A stretch of 53,972 nucleotides of DNA, from the NCBI GenBank assembly GCA_937923515.1, contig CALDUF010000021.1:1-53972 (forward strand). The letters run 5' to 3'. Each line of letters begins with the position of its first letter. Positions within the stretch are counted from its first letter, which is position 1. Positions 1 to 8,481 of the stretch are shown here, piece after piece. The position numbers and the translations under genes were made by a program. This stretch comes from an uncultured Flavobacteriaceae bacterium. GTDB taxonomy: Bacteria > Bacteroidota > Bacteroidia > Flavobacteriales > Flavobacteriaceae. The notes below the pieces were generated by a model, which made no database searches, had not been told where the DNA came from, and saw nothing but the letters and a program-made list of their open reading frames with translations.

Positions 1-51
1 TGAGTGCTTAAATCTAGCTATCTTTGCAACTTTGTAATAATAATTGAAGCG

Positions 52-795
52 TTGCGATATTTTATAGAACTTTCATACAACGGTACTGCATACCACGGGT
101 GGCAAATACAGCCAAAGGCTTTAACCGTTCAGGAGGTTTTAGAGGATGCTTTGTCTACGGTGTTGAGCGATACAATTTCGGTTATGGGCGCGGGTAGAAC
201 CGATACTGGCGTGCATGCTACCCAAATGTTTGCGCATTTTGATACCGATAGGTTGTTTGATACTACCGATTTGGTGTATAAACTCAATTCGTTTTTGCCG
301 TTTAATATTGCAATTGCTAATGTGTTTAAGGTTAAGCCTGAAGCGCATGCGCGGTTTAATGCTGTAAGGCGCAGTTATTTGTACCGCATTAGCTTAAAAA
401 AAAATGTGTTTACGCATAGAAATGCCTATTACGTAAAGCAACCGCTAGATGTAGATAAGATGAATGCTGCGTCCAAAATTTTATTTGAGTATAAAGATTT
501 TCAATGCTTTTCTAAGACCAATACCGATGTAAAAACGTATTATTGTGACATTATGAAAGCGCGTTGGTTTACGAAGGATAACGAAATACAGTTTGCCATT
601 ACTGCCGACCGTTTTTTACGCAACATGGTGCGTGCCATTGTTGGTACCATGATAAATATTGGTTTGGGTAAAATTGAAGTAGACGATTTACATACCATTA
701 TAACCTCTAAAAATAGAGGAGAAGCAGGCTACTCTGTGCCCGCGCATGGTTTATACTTAACCGAAGTGGTGTACCCTGAAACGATACTAATATAA
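52..795 (+). CDS. truA: tRNA pseudouridine synthase A (TruA)
   Basis: Isomerises uridines 38-40 in the anticodon arm of tRNAs to pseudouridine. The family signature GAGRTDTGVHA is intact; its Asp (residue 51 from the TTG start) is the catalytic nucleophile. The reading frame is open back to a GTG at position 4, but TruA proteins normally begin with MRYFIELSYNGTAYHGWQ, which here starts at the TTG at 52. The extra 16 residues have no family counterpart, so I choose TTG. The stop abuts the ATG of the following ABC transporter, so the two are probably co-transcribed. Function is confident; only the start is uncertain. Confidence 0.93.
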   Translation: MRYFIELSYNGTAYHGWQIQPKALTVQEVLEDALSTVLSDTISVMGAGRTDTGVHATQMFAHFDTDRLFDTTDLVYKLNSFLPFNIAIANVFKVKPEAHARFNAVRRSYLYRISLKKNVFTHRNAYYVKQPLDVDKMNAASKILFEYKDFQCFSKTNTDVKTYYCDIMKARWFTKDNEIQFAITADRFLRNMVRAIVGTMINIGLGKIEVDDLHTIITSKNRGEAGYSVPAHGLYLTEVVYPETILI

Positions 796-2562
796 ATGAC
801 GAAGAAAAAAGAACAACTTTTTGATGTAACGCTGTTTAAACGCTTATTTAAATTTATTAAGCCTTATAAACTTACGTTTACGGTTGTATTTATTTCGGTA
901 ATTATTATTGCTGGTTTGGGTGTTGCTACACCGTATTTATTAAAATATGCTATTGATGAAAACCTAACAAATAAGGTTAGAGAAGGCTTTTTGTTTTTTG
1001 TGCTTATTATGGTAGGCTTGTTGTTTTTGGAGTTTTTGTTTCAGTTGGTGTTTATTTACTATTCTGGCTGGTTGGGACAACACGTGGTTAAAGATGTTAG
1101 GGTAAAACTCTTTAACCATTTATTGCGTTTTAAAATGAAGTATTACGATAACTCATCAGTTGGCGTATTGATTACACGTTCGGTAACCGATATGGAGCGT
1201 ATTGCAGATATTTTTGGGCAAGGGTTGTTTCAAATATTTAAAGATTTACTAACGATGATTGTGGTCTCGGGTGCTATGTTTTACATGGACTGGAAACTCA
1301 CGTTAATTGTATTTGCCATGTTACCTTTGGTGTTGTACGCTACACGCTTATTTCAGAAATACATGAAAAAGGCATTTGAGGAAGTACGGACTGAAGTTTC
1401 TAACCTAAACTCTTTTGTGCAGGAACGATTAACAGGTATGAAAATATTGCAACTTTTTGCACGCGAAGACATTGAGAATGAAAAATTTAGACAGATAAAC
1501 GAGCGCCATAAAAAAGGTTGGTTAAAAACAATTTGGTATAACTCTATTTTTTTTCCTATTGCTGAATTATCATCCTCTATTACAATAGGTTTAGTAGTGT
1601 ATTTTGGTGGTTTAGGCAGTGCGTTAAGCGATACAGCTTCGCAAGGGGTTTTGGTGGCGTTTATAATGTTTATCCCCAAGTTATTTAGGCCACTGCGACA
1701 AATTGCCGATAAGTTTAACACTTTGCAAATGGGTATGGTTGCTGCTACTAGAGTGTTTAAAGTACTAGACACCACATCGCAAATTGATGATAATGGTATG
1801 CACAAAGCAAAACACTTTAAGGGCGATATTGCATTTAAAAACGTGTGGTTTAATTATGTTGAGGATGAGCCTGTGCTTAAAGGTATTTCTTTTGATGTTA
1901 AAGCGGGACAAACCATTGCTATTGTTGGTGCTACAGGTGCTGGAAAATCAACAATTATTAATTTATTAAATCGCTTTTATGAGATTAAAAGCGGTACAAT
2001 TTGTATTGATGAAATAGCTATTAACGATGTAATTTTGACGTCTTTACGAACTCAAATTGCTGTAGTGCTTCAAGATGTGTTTTTGTTTGCTGATACTATT
2101 TTAAATAATATTACTTTAAATAATCCTGATATTACTGAAGCCGAAGTTGTTGCAGCGGCAAAATCTATTGGTGTACACGAGTTTATTGATACATTACCCA
2201 ACGGATATTATTATAATGTAAAAGAGCGTGGTGTGATGTTATCTTCTGGTCAGCGTCAGTTAATTTCGTTTTTACGGGCTTATGTTACTAATCCTAGTAT
2301 TTTGGTGCTGGATGAAGCGACTTCTTCTGTAGATTCATATTCTGAACAATTGATACAAAATGCTACAGATAAAATTACGAAAGGCCGTACTTCTATTGTT
2401 ATTGCGCACAGATTGGCCACAATAAAAAAGGCAGATAAAATATTGGTTATGGATGCTGGTGAGATTGTAGAACACGGTACCCATGACGAGTTACTCAAAA
2501 AAGAAAATGGGTATTACCGAAACTTACATGAGGTGCAGTTTATGCAGGAAGAGATTGTATAG
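796..2562 (+). CDS. ABC exporter, fused TMD-NBD (MsbA-like)
   Basis: A 588-residue half-transporter: an N-terminal six-helix membrane domain (about residues 20-320) fused to an ATPase domain. Walker A GATGAGKST has its Lys at about 384, the signature LSSGQRQ is at 482-488, Walker B ends in Asp506-Glu507, and the H-loop His follows in IVIAHRLAT. Such type IV exporters work as homodimers in the inner membrane and export lipids, lipid-linked molecules or drugs; the substrate cannot be read from sequence. The start codon directly follows the truA stop with no gap, so translation is likely coupled. MsbA (lipid A flippase) is one possible identity, multidrug exporter another. Confidence 0.92.
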   Translation: MTKKKEQLFDVTLFKRLFKFIKPYKLTFTVVFISVIIIAGLGVATPYLLKYAIDENLTNKVREGFLFFVLIMVGLLFLEFLFQLVFIYYSGWLGQHVVKDVRVKLFNHLLRFKMKYYDNSSVGVLITRSVTDMERIADIFGQGLFQIFKDLLTMIVVSGAMFYMDWKLTLIVFAMLPLVLYATRLFQKYMKKAFEEVRTEVSNLNSFVQERLTGMKILQLFAREDIENEKFRQINERHKKGWLKTIWYNSIFFPIAELSSSITIGLVVYFGGLGSALSDTASQGVLVAFIMFIPKLFRPLRQIADKFNTLQMGMVAATRVFKVLDTTSQIDDNGMHKAKHFKGDIAFKNVWFNYVEDEPVLKGISFDVKAGQTIAIVGATGAGKSTIINLLNRFYEIKSGTICIDEIAINDVILTSLRTQIAVVLQDVFLFADTILNNITLNNPDITEAEVVAAAKSIGVHEFIDTLPNGYYYNVKERGVMLSSGQRQLISFLRAYVTNPSILVLDEATSSVDSYSEQLIQNATDKITKGRTSIVIAHRLATIKKADKILVMDAGEIVEHGTHDELLKKENGYYRNLHEVQFMQEEIV

Positions 2563-2568
2563 ATGCTT

Positions 2569-3357
2569 TTATTTTTTAGGTATAAAATCTTGAATAGAAA
2601 TTTCACCTGTAATAAATAGTAACACCATTGTTAGGATTGAAACACCAAAATAGCCTATTAAAAAAATAAGGAGAAAAAGTGGTATTCTCCAAAACAGAGA
2701 TTTTGTTGAGTCTAACGAGTTATTGTATGATATGTATATGCAAAAAAGTACCATTACCAACGAGTAGATAAGGGCAGTGTCTATGTAAAATTGAGGGCTT
2801 ATCATTAGTACCGTTGTGGCATAAACAGAAGAAATAATACTAAAACTGGTTAATGCATATATAGCGGTAACAGTGTGTTCTGCTAGATTATAATTTTTAT
2901 TGTTGAAGCATATATAACTAGCAAATGCTAAAATTGGAATATAGAATAGAAATAACAGGGAACTGTATTCCATAGTGGATGCCATGATTTTTTCTGTGCC
3001 AGCACCACCAGAACTGGTTTTGGCATAACTAATCTTAGAAAAATTTATTTTTCCCCAAGCTAATTTTTTCATTAAAAACAAAATAAATCCAGAAGCTGTT
3101 AGTGAAATAGCCAGCATGCTTACTGGATTTAAATACTTTTTACGTAAACCACTTATATAACCGCCACATACTTGTTCTGGGGTTATAAGCATATGCCAAA
3201 TGGTTTTTAAAAACGTATTGTCTAGATTAAAATATCGTTCAAGAAAATCATAAATCAGACTTTTATTTGTAATACGTTGCCTAACTACTTTTCCTCCGCA
3301 ATCGGGGCAGTAACTGTAGTCTGTTCTTAATGTATTATTGCAGTTTTTACAGTCCAT
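2569..3357 (-). CDS. DUF3667-type zinc-ribbon membrane protein
   Basis: 262 residues. The N-terminus carries two CxxC pairs (CKNC and CPDC) forming a zinc ribbon in the first 25 residues, then a conserved stretch ending around GLRKKYLNPVS, and then four or five hydrophobic helices. This matches the DUF3667 proteins common in Bacteroidota, whose function is unknown. Its start overlaps the end of the upstream paralogue by 11 bases, and the pair sits in one leftward operon below cdaA. The two paralogues share the architecture but differ in sequence, so they are an old duplication. Its stop lies seven bases from the convergent ABC exporter stop. Confidence 0.8.
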   Translation of the reverse strand: MDCKNCNNTLRTDYSYCPDCGGKVVRQRITNKSLIYDFLERYFNLDNTFLKTIWHMLITPEQVCGGYISGLRKKYLNPVSMLAISLTASGFILFLMKKLAWGKINFSKISYAKTSSGGAGTEKIMASTMEYSSLLFLFYIPILAFASYICFNNKNYNLAEHTVTAIYALTSFSIISSVYATTVLMISPQFYIDTALIYSLVMVLFCIYISYNNSLDSTKSLFWRIPLFLLIFLIGYFGVSILTMVLLFITGEISIQDFIPKK

Positions 3358-4150
3358 TTTTATTTTTTATAGCTATTATAGTAGCCAAAATTACACCTAT
3401 GATAAATAGTATTGCAAATATTACGGCATATACAAGTCCTATTAATAAAAATCTAGCAATACTTTCAAGAAGTGTTGTTTTAAATACACGATGGAGTATG
3501 TAAAACAGATAGGCAAAAGTAAAAACACTTACTAGCATAGAAACCGTCAAATAGTCTCCTCCACAAACTAAAAATAAAATACTTAATATAGCACTTACAA
3601 TAATAATTTGTGCAGAGTAGTAGAGGTTAATCACAATATGTTCGGTGAAGTTATAGCGTTTATCTCCAATGATATAGTAAGCAATCCATGTTGAAAATGC
3701 TGAGACAGGAACACTTAATACATAAATAACACTTTGGTAGTTGTTAATGGCGCCATAGTCCATATTTTGTGGAGCAAAAGGGTTATCATCTTGATTACTG
3801 AGATTTTTTAGATTATCGCCAAATAAACTATCAAGATTTATAGCTTCTTTAAAAAATGCATTCATTAAAAATACCTGAATTCCAACAAGTGTTAATGAGA
3901 TTGCAAAATATTGAATAACGTCTACATATTTTTTTCTGGTGCCTGTAATATAGCTTACAATAACGTTTTCAGGTTTTGTAAAAAGGTGTAATAGTGTGCG
4001 GAATAATTTATTATCCAGATTAAAAAAATAGAGATTTATTTCAGACCAAATGTTTTTGAAATTTAGCCTATTGCGTATCACTTTTGCACCACACTCAGAA
4101 CAATAATTCTGGTGAGATTGTAATTGGATATCACAATTTTTACAGTGCAT
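3347..4150 (-). CDS. DUF3667-type zinc-ribbon membrane protein (paralogue)
   Basis: 267 residues with the same plan as the gene below it: zinc ribbon (CKNC and CSEC in the first 25 residues), a conserved N-terminal block ending in TGTRKKYVDVIQ, then several membrane helices including a very hydrophobic C-terminal one. Its ATG overlaps the last base of the cdaA stop (TAATG on the minus strand), implying translational coupling to c-di-AMP synthase. Function is unknown; the coupling only suggests a link to c-di-AMP or envelope homeostasis, which is inference. Confidence 0.8.
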   Translation of the reverse strand: MHCKNCDIQLQSHQNYCSECGAKVIRNRLNFKNIWSEINLYFFNLDNKLFRTLLHLFTKPENVIVSYITGTRKKYVDVIQYFAISLTLVGIQVFLMNAFFKEAINLDSLFGDNLKNLSNQDDNPFAPQNMDYGAINNYQSVIYVLSVPVSAFSTWIAYYIIGDKRYNFTEHIVINLYYSAQIIIVSAILSILFLVCGGDYLTVSMLVSVFTFAYLFYILHRVFKTTLLESIARFLLIGLVYAVIFAILFIIGVILATIIAIKNKNGL

Positions 4151-4935
4151 TACGCTAAATCATTTTTAATCATTTTAGTAAGTTCTGTTGTATCCTCAAA
4201 TACTACAAATTCACCGTCTTTAAAATAGGAGATATGCCCCGTTTCCTCACTAACTGCTAGTGCTAAAGCATCAGTTTTTTCAGTAACACCTATAGCGGCG
4301 CGATGTCGCAAACCAAAACGCTGTGGTATGTGTTTTTCATTATTTACAGGAAGTACAACACGTGTGGCTTTAACAATATTATTACTTATAATAATGGCGC
4401 CATCGTGTAGCGGACTATTTTTAAAGAAGATACTTTCTATAATGGGCTGTGTAACTTTAATATTCATTTCGTCTCCAGATTCCGATAGGAAATCTAAATT
4501 ATTATTGCGCTCAAAAACTATTAAAGCCCCAGTTTTAGACATGCTCATTTTACTGCATGCTGAAATAACTGACTCTACATCACTTTCGTTGGTAGCTTCT
4601 GTTTTCAGGAATTTTAATTGCTGTAAAAATTTACGGCGTCGGCTAAAATTTGTAGAACCAACCATTAGTAAAAATTTTCTAATTTCTGGTTGAAACACTA
4701 CTATTAAAGCAATAATACCAACACGCATAAAGCCACCAAAAATTCCAGACAATAATTCCATATTAAGAAACTCTGTGAGTTTCCAAGCACCGTAAATGAT
4801 AATGATTCCTAAAAAAATGTTAATAGCAACAGTGCCCTTAACGAGTTTGTAGAGATAATAAAGTAGTAGTGCAACTAGAATAACATCAATGTAGTCTACT
4901 AGTCGTAAGTTTAAAATGTCATCAAAGATGTTCAA
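4150..4935 (-). CDS. cdaA: Membrane diadenylate cyclase CdaA
   Basis: Makes the second messenger cyclic di-AMP from two ATP. Three N-terminal membrane helices (about residues 12-85) precede a DisA_N/DAC domain. The two catalytic signatures are present: DGA at 178-180 (in PLHDGAII) and RHR at 210-212 (in GLRHRAAIG). Length (261) is usual for CdaA. It heads a leftward run with two DUF3667 genes overlapping or touching it, and folP lies upstream in the same direction across a 212-base gap; folP next to cdaA is a familiar Bacteroidota arrangement. No c-di-AMP phosphodiesterase is seen in the window. Confidence 0.93.
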   Translation of the reverse strand: MNIFDDILNLRLVDYIDVILVALLLYYLYKLVKGTVAINIFLGIIIIYGAWKLTEFLNMELLSGIFGGFMRVGIIALIVVFQPEIRKFLLMVGSTNFSRRRKFLQQLKFLKTEATNESDVESVISACSKMSMSKTGALIVFERNNNLDFLSESGDEMNIKVTQPIIESIFFKNSPLHDGAIIISNNIVKATRVVLPVNNEKHIPQRFGLRHRAAIGVTEKTDALALAVSEETGHISYFKDGEFVVFEDTTELTKMIKNDLA

Positions 4936-5147
4936 TGGTTGATAGGTTTCTGTAAATTTAAGGAATTGTGGTTAATAATTGAATTCGTTTTTCGAAACAA
5001 AACTATTTTCGGTTCTCAATTGAGATAATTTAGACTTTATTATTAGAAAAGTCTTCAATTAAGAGCGACCTTTTATCTGGTAAGTATAGGAGTTTTTTAT
5101 TTTTATACACCCCTTAATGCCTTTTTTTAGAAAGGAAATTGATGTAT

Positions 5148-5969
5148 TTATTTTAGAGCTTCCACTAATTTTACAGCCTCCACAGCTTCCTTTACATCGT
5201 GCACACGTAAAATAGAAGCCCCTTTTTGTAAACTAATTGTGTTTAATACTGTTGTGCCGTTTAGGGCGTTTTGTGCCGAGGTTTCTAAAGTTTTATAAAT
5301 CATAGATTTTCTAGAAACACCAATTAATAGTGGTTTTTCAAGCATTTTAAACATTTCTAAATTATTTAATAGTTCAAAATTTTGCTCTAAAGTTTTTGCA
5401 AAACCAAATCCAGGATCAATAATCACATCAATAATACCTAAATTTCTGGCAGTGGCTACGCGTTCAGAAAAGTAAAATAACATGTCTTTTACTAAATCGT
5501 CATACTCAGTTAAACTTTGCATGGTTTGTGGCGTACCGCGCATGTGCATCATTATGTAAGGCACTTGTAATGCTGCGATAGTTTTTAGCATGTTTGCATC
5601 TAGTTTTCCTGCGGATATATCATTTATCAAAGCGGCACCAGCTTCAATACAAGCCTTTGCTATACTGCTTCTAAACGTATCAATAGAAATTAAAGTTTCA
5701 GGAAACGTATCTAGAATTAATTTTACAATAGGCAAAATACGTTGCAGCTCTTCATCTTCAGTTACGTGGTCTGCATTTGGTCTAGAACTATAAGCGCCAA
5801 CATCAATAAACGTAGCACCTGCATTAAGCATCTGTTCTACCTGTTCTAAAATAGCAACGTCATCTTTATACATGCCACCATCAAAAAACGAATCGGGTGT
5901 AACGTTTAAAACGCCCATAACCTTGGGAGTGGATACATCTATAAGTTGGCCTTTACAATTTATAGTCAT
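5148..5969 (-). CDS. folP: Dihydropteroate synthase (FolP)
   Basis: Condenses p-aminobenzoate with dihydropterin pyrophosphate in folate synthesis; target of sulfonamides. The pterin-binding signature is present near the N-terminus (residues 19-32, GVLNVTPDSFFDGG), as are the later IDPGFGFAKT and GVSRKS motifs. 273 residues is normal. It is transcribed leftward towards cdaA and divergently from the DUF1599 gene; about 100 bases between the two starts must hold both promoters. Confidence 0.96.
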   Translation of the reverse strand: MTINCKGQLIDVSTPKVMGVLNVTPDSFFDGGMYKDDVAILEQVEQMLNAGATFIDVGAYSSRPNADHVTEDEELQRILPIVKLILDTFPETLISIDTFRSSIAKACIEAGAALINDISAGKLDANMLKTIAALQVPYIMMHMRGTPQTMQSLTEYDDLVKDMLFYFSERVATARNLGIIDVIIDPGFGFAKTLEQNFELLNNLEMFKMLEKPLLIGVSRKSMIYKTLETSAQNALNGTTVLNTISLQKGASILRVHDVKEAVEAVKLVEALK

Positions 5970-6073
5970 TACTGTAGTTTTCTAGAGTGTTTGTATATGG
6001 TTTAAAACTTTAAAGTCTAAACTTTGAACATTATAATTATTTATGCGAAATTTACACAAAATACAATTTTTAA

Positions 6074-6607
6074 ATGCAAGATACTTCAAAACAATATGAT
6101 GCGGTAATAGATAGCTGTAAAAGTTTATTTATAAAAAAAATGAGCGATTATGGGAGTGCGTGGCGAATTTTAAGATTACCATCACTAACCGATCAAATTT
6201 TTATAAAGGCGCAGCGTATTAGAGGTTTGCAACAAAACGATGTACAGAAAGTTGATGAAGGACAGGAGAGCGAGTTTATAGGTATTATAAATTACTGTAT
6301 CATGGCACTAATTCAATTAGAAAAAGGTGTTGTGGAACAGCCAGACATGACAACCCAAACGGCTACCGAATTGTATGAAAAGCACATAGCCATTACAAAA
6401 AAATTAATGGAGAATAAAAATCATGATTATGGCGAAGCATGGCGCGACATGCGCGTAAGTAGCCTTACCGATTTAATTTTACAGAAGTTATTGCGTGTAA
6501 AACAAATTGAAGATAATCAAGGAAAAACATTGGTTAGCGAAGGAATTGATGCAAATTATCAGGATATGATCAATTATGCAGTTTTTGCTTTAATTTTGCT
6601 TGGCTAA
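6074..6607 (+). CDS. DUF1599 protein with two repeats of the domain
   Basis: 177 residues made of two copies of one module: each half contains a DYGxAWR motif followed by SLTDxIxxKxxR, at about residues 25-50 and 115-140. This is the DUF1599 family found beside folP in Bacteroidota. Function is unknown. The all-helical, polar character suggests a cytosolic protein. Divergent from folP and first in a rightward run reaching clpS. Confidence 0.85.
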   Translation: MQDTSKQYDAVIDSCKSLFIKKMSDYGSAWRILRLPSLTDQIFIKAQRIRGLQQNDVQKVDEGQESEFIGIINYCIMALIQLEKGVVEQPDMTTQTATELYEKHIAITKKLMENKNHDYGEAWRDMRVSSLTDLILQKLLRVKQIEDNQGKTLVSEGIDANYQDMINYAVFALILLG

Positions 6608-6645
6608 AATTAAAACAAATATCAAAAACTAAACCCTAAATTTCA

Positions 6646-7005
6646 ATGGCTTCGGAAAACCAAAAAACTTACGACCTCGAAATTAGAACTTTTGAATTTG
6701 CAAGGGATTGTAGGTTTTTAGTTAAAGATTTAAAAAAAACAGTTTCGAACATTGAAGATAGTAAGCAGCTAATAAGATCATCAGGTTCTGTAGGTGCAAA
6801 TTATATAGAAAGCAATGAGAAATTGGGAGATAAGGATTTAATTTTTAGATTAAAGATATCAAGAAAAGAAGCAAAAGAAAGTGAATATTGGTTAGGTTTA
6901 TTAAATGAAATGAATCAAAACGAGACAAACAGAATCGAAAAATTGATAAAAGAGGCAAATGAAATCAGAAGAATTCTTTCTGCAATAATTAATAAATTAA
7001 AGTAG
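6646..7005 (+). CDS. Four-helix-bundle (S23/IVP family) protein
   Basis: 119 residues, highly charged and helical, with the IRSSGSVGANYIESNEK block typical of the small four-helix-bundle proteins once called S23 or 23S rRNA intervening-sequence proteins. In many genomes they are scattered singletons outside rRNA genes and their role is unclear. It sits between the DUF1599 gene and the DoxX-like gene, which are normally close neighbours, so it may be a later insertion. Confidence 0.8.
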   Translation: MASENQKTYDLEIRTFEFARDCRFLVKDLKKTVSNIEDSKQLIRSSGSVGANYIESNEKLGDKDLIFRLKISRKEAKESEYWLGLLNEMNQNETNRIEKLIKEANEIRRILSAIINKLK

Positions 7006-7111
7006 ATTTCAATACGTTGTAATCAACAATTCGGAGTTAATTATTGTAATCTAACATTTTTAGAATGAATATGATTTTTGGAATTTAGTTTTTGTTTTTT
7101 TTGGAATTTAA

Positions 7112-8437
7112 ATGAGTATGAAAGCATTAGTAGCAATAAGTAGAATAGTAGTAGGCGCATTATTTATTTTTTCAGGATTTATAAAGCTGAATGATCCCAT
7201 AGGATTTTCATATAAACTGCAGGAATATTTTAGTCCAGACGTATTAAATATACCGTTTTTAGAACCCTATGCGTTATTAATTTCGGTATTTGTTGTGGTG
7301 TTTGAAGTCGTTTTAGGAGTATTTCTCCTTGTTGGTTACAAACCTAAATTTACCGTGTGGAGTTTACTGCTAATGATTGTATTTTTCACGTTTTTAACCT
7401 TTTATGCAGCTTATTTTGAAAAAGTAAAAGACTGTGGCTGTTTTGGAGATTTCTTAAAATTAGCGCCTTGGGAGTCGTTTTGGAAAGACGTATTTTTACT
7501 TGTACTCATCCTAATTTTGTTCTTTGGTGTAAAATACATTAACCCTGTATTCTCCAAATTACCAACTACCATATTAGCGTTATTAGGCTTTATTGTTAGT
7601 TTATGGTTTGGATACCATGTATTAATGCATTTACCAGCAATAGATTTTAGGGCTTATGCCATTGGAAAAAATATAAAAGAGGGTATGTTAATTCCAGAAA
7701 ATGCCCCAAAACCAGTACAGGAATACAGTTGGAAGTTTAATATTAATGGTGAAGAAAAGGTTATCACTACAAATGGGTCTTATCCCTCAGTAGAAGGTGA
7801 TTTTGTAGGTGTAGAAACCAAAGTAATTCAAGAAGGTTACACACCACCAGTGGTTGATTTTTCAATAGAAAGTGAAGATGCGGACTTAACAGAACACTAT
7901 TTAAACCAAGATAATCTTATTGTAGTGATATCCTATAGTTTAGAAAAAATTGAAGCTGATGGCGCTCTAAAATTAAAGGCATTACAAGACGAAGCTAGGG
8001 CAAATAATTATGAAATTATTGGGTTAACAGCTTCGGGAGAAGACGCTAAAAACCGCATAAACGAAGCCTACAATATAGATTTTGAATGGTATTTATGTGA
8101 TGAAAAAGCCTTAAAAACAGTGGTGCGCGCTAATCCTGGAATTTTAGAATTAGATAGCGGTACTATAAAACAAAAAGTACATTGGAGTGATATTGAGGGT
8201 TTACAGCTGCCTAAAGTTGAACCTAAAATCAGTTTTCCCAAAAAACTTCAAGATGAAAATATTGCGTACTTTATTGATGGAGAAGCGTCAACAAAGGAAC
8301 TAGTAGAAGCATTAAATACGGATAGAATTGAAAGTGTTAATGTGATTAAAGATTCTGTGCAACTAAAAGAATTAAATACTCAAAATAATACTTTGTATCT
8401 TGGAATAGTGGAAGTTAAGTTAAAAAAGATTCACTAG
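7112..8437 (+). CDS. DoxX/MauE-type membrane protein, BT_3928-like
   Basis: 441 residues. The N-terminal third is a four-helix DoxX/MauE-like membrane domain (about 8-150, starting SRIVVGALFIFSGFIKLNDP) with a DCGCFGD cysteine motif of the type used in MauE/VKOR-related disulfide chemistry. A further helix and a soluble region follow, the latter resembling a thioredoxin-fold domain without an obvious CxxC. Such proteins occur next to triosephosphate isomerase genes in Bacteroidota. A role in redox or disulfide handling is plausible given the TlpA-like gene two positions downstream, but not proven. Confidence 0.82.
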   Translation: MSMKALVAISRIVVGALFIFSGFIKLNDPIGFSYKLQEYFSPDVLNIPFLEPYALLISVFVVVFEVVLGVFLLVGYKPKFTVWSLLLMIVFFTFLTFYAAYFEKVKDCGCFGDFLKLAPWESFWKDVFLLVLILILFFGVKYINPVFSKLPTTILALLGFIVSLWFGYHVLMHLPAIDFRAYAIGKNIKEGMLIPENAPKPVQEYSWKFNINGEEKVITTNGSYPSVEGDFVGVETKVIQEGYTPPVVDFSIESEDADLTEHYLNQDNLIVVISYSLEKIEADGALKLKALQDEARANNYEIIGLTASGEDAKNRINEAYNIDFEWYLCDEKALKTVVRANPGILELDSGTIKQKVHWSDIEGLQLPKVEPKISFPKKLQDENIAYFIDGEASTKELVEALNTDRIESVNVIKDSVQLKELNTQNNTLYLGIVEVKLKKIH

Positions 8438-8440
8438 TTT

Positions 8441-8481
8441 CTAACAACTAACAACTAACAACTAACAACTAACAACTAACA
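8441..8481. repeat. Heptanucleotide tandem repeat (CTAACAA)n
   Basis: Five perfect copies of CTAACAA (8441-8475) followed by a six-base partial copy (CTAACA). The array begins three bases after the DoxX-like stop and ends directly at the inferred CTG start of the permease gene. It includes an in-frame TAA (8470-8472) that bounds the permease frame. A seven-base unit is not a multiple of three, so copy-number change shifts the frame upstream and the distance to the start. Confidence 0.95.

Noticed and set aside
796-2562. Possible ATPase partner for the DppB-like permease at 8482
   Set aside because: The ATPase domain is fused to its own exporter-type membrane domain; it is not an importer ATPase.
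4936-5147. Possible riboswitch or small RNA upstream of cdaA
   Set aside because: Only a short TCTCAATTGAGA palindrome was found; no recognisable riboswitch core.
6646-7005. rRNA intervening sequence or self-splicing element
   Set aside because: The S23/IVP name suggests it, but no rRNA is nearby and the family is common outside rRNA.
8441-8481. Tandem repeat considered as a CRISPR-like or att array
   Set aside because: Unit is seven bases with no spacers, no cas genes and no integrase nearby.
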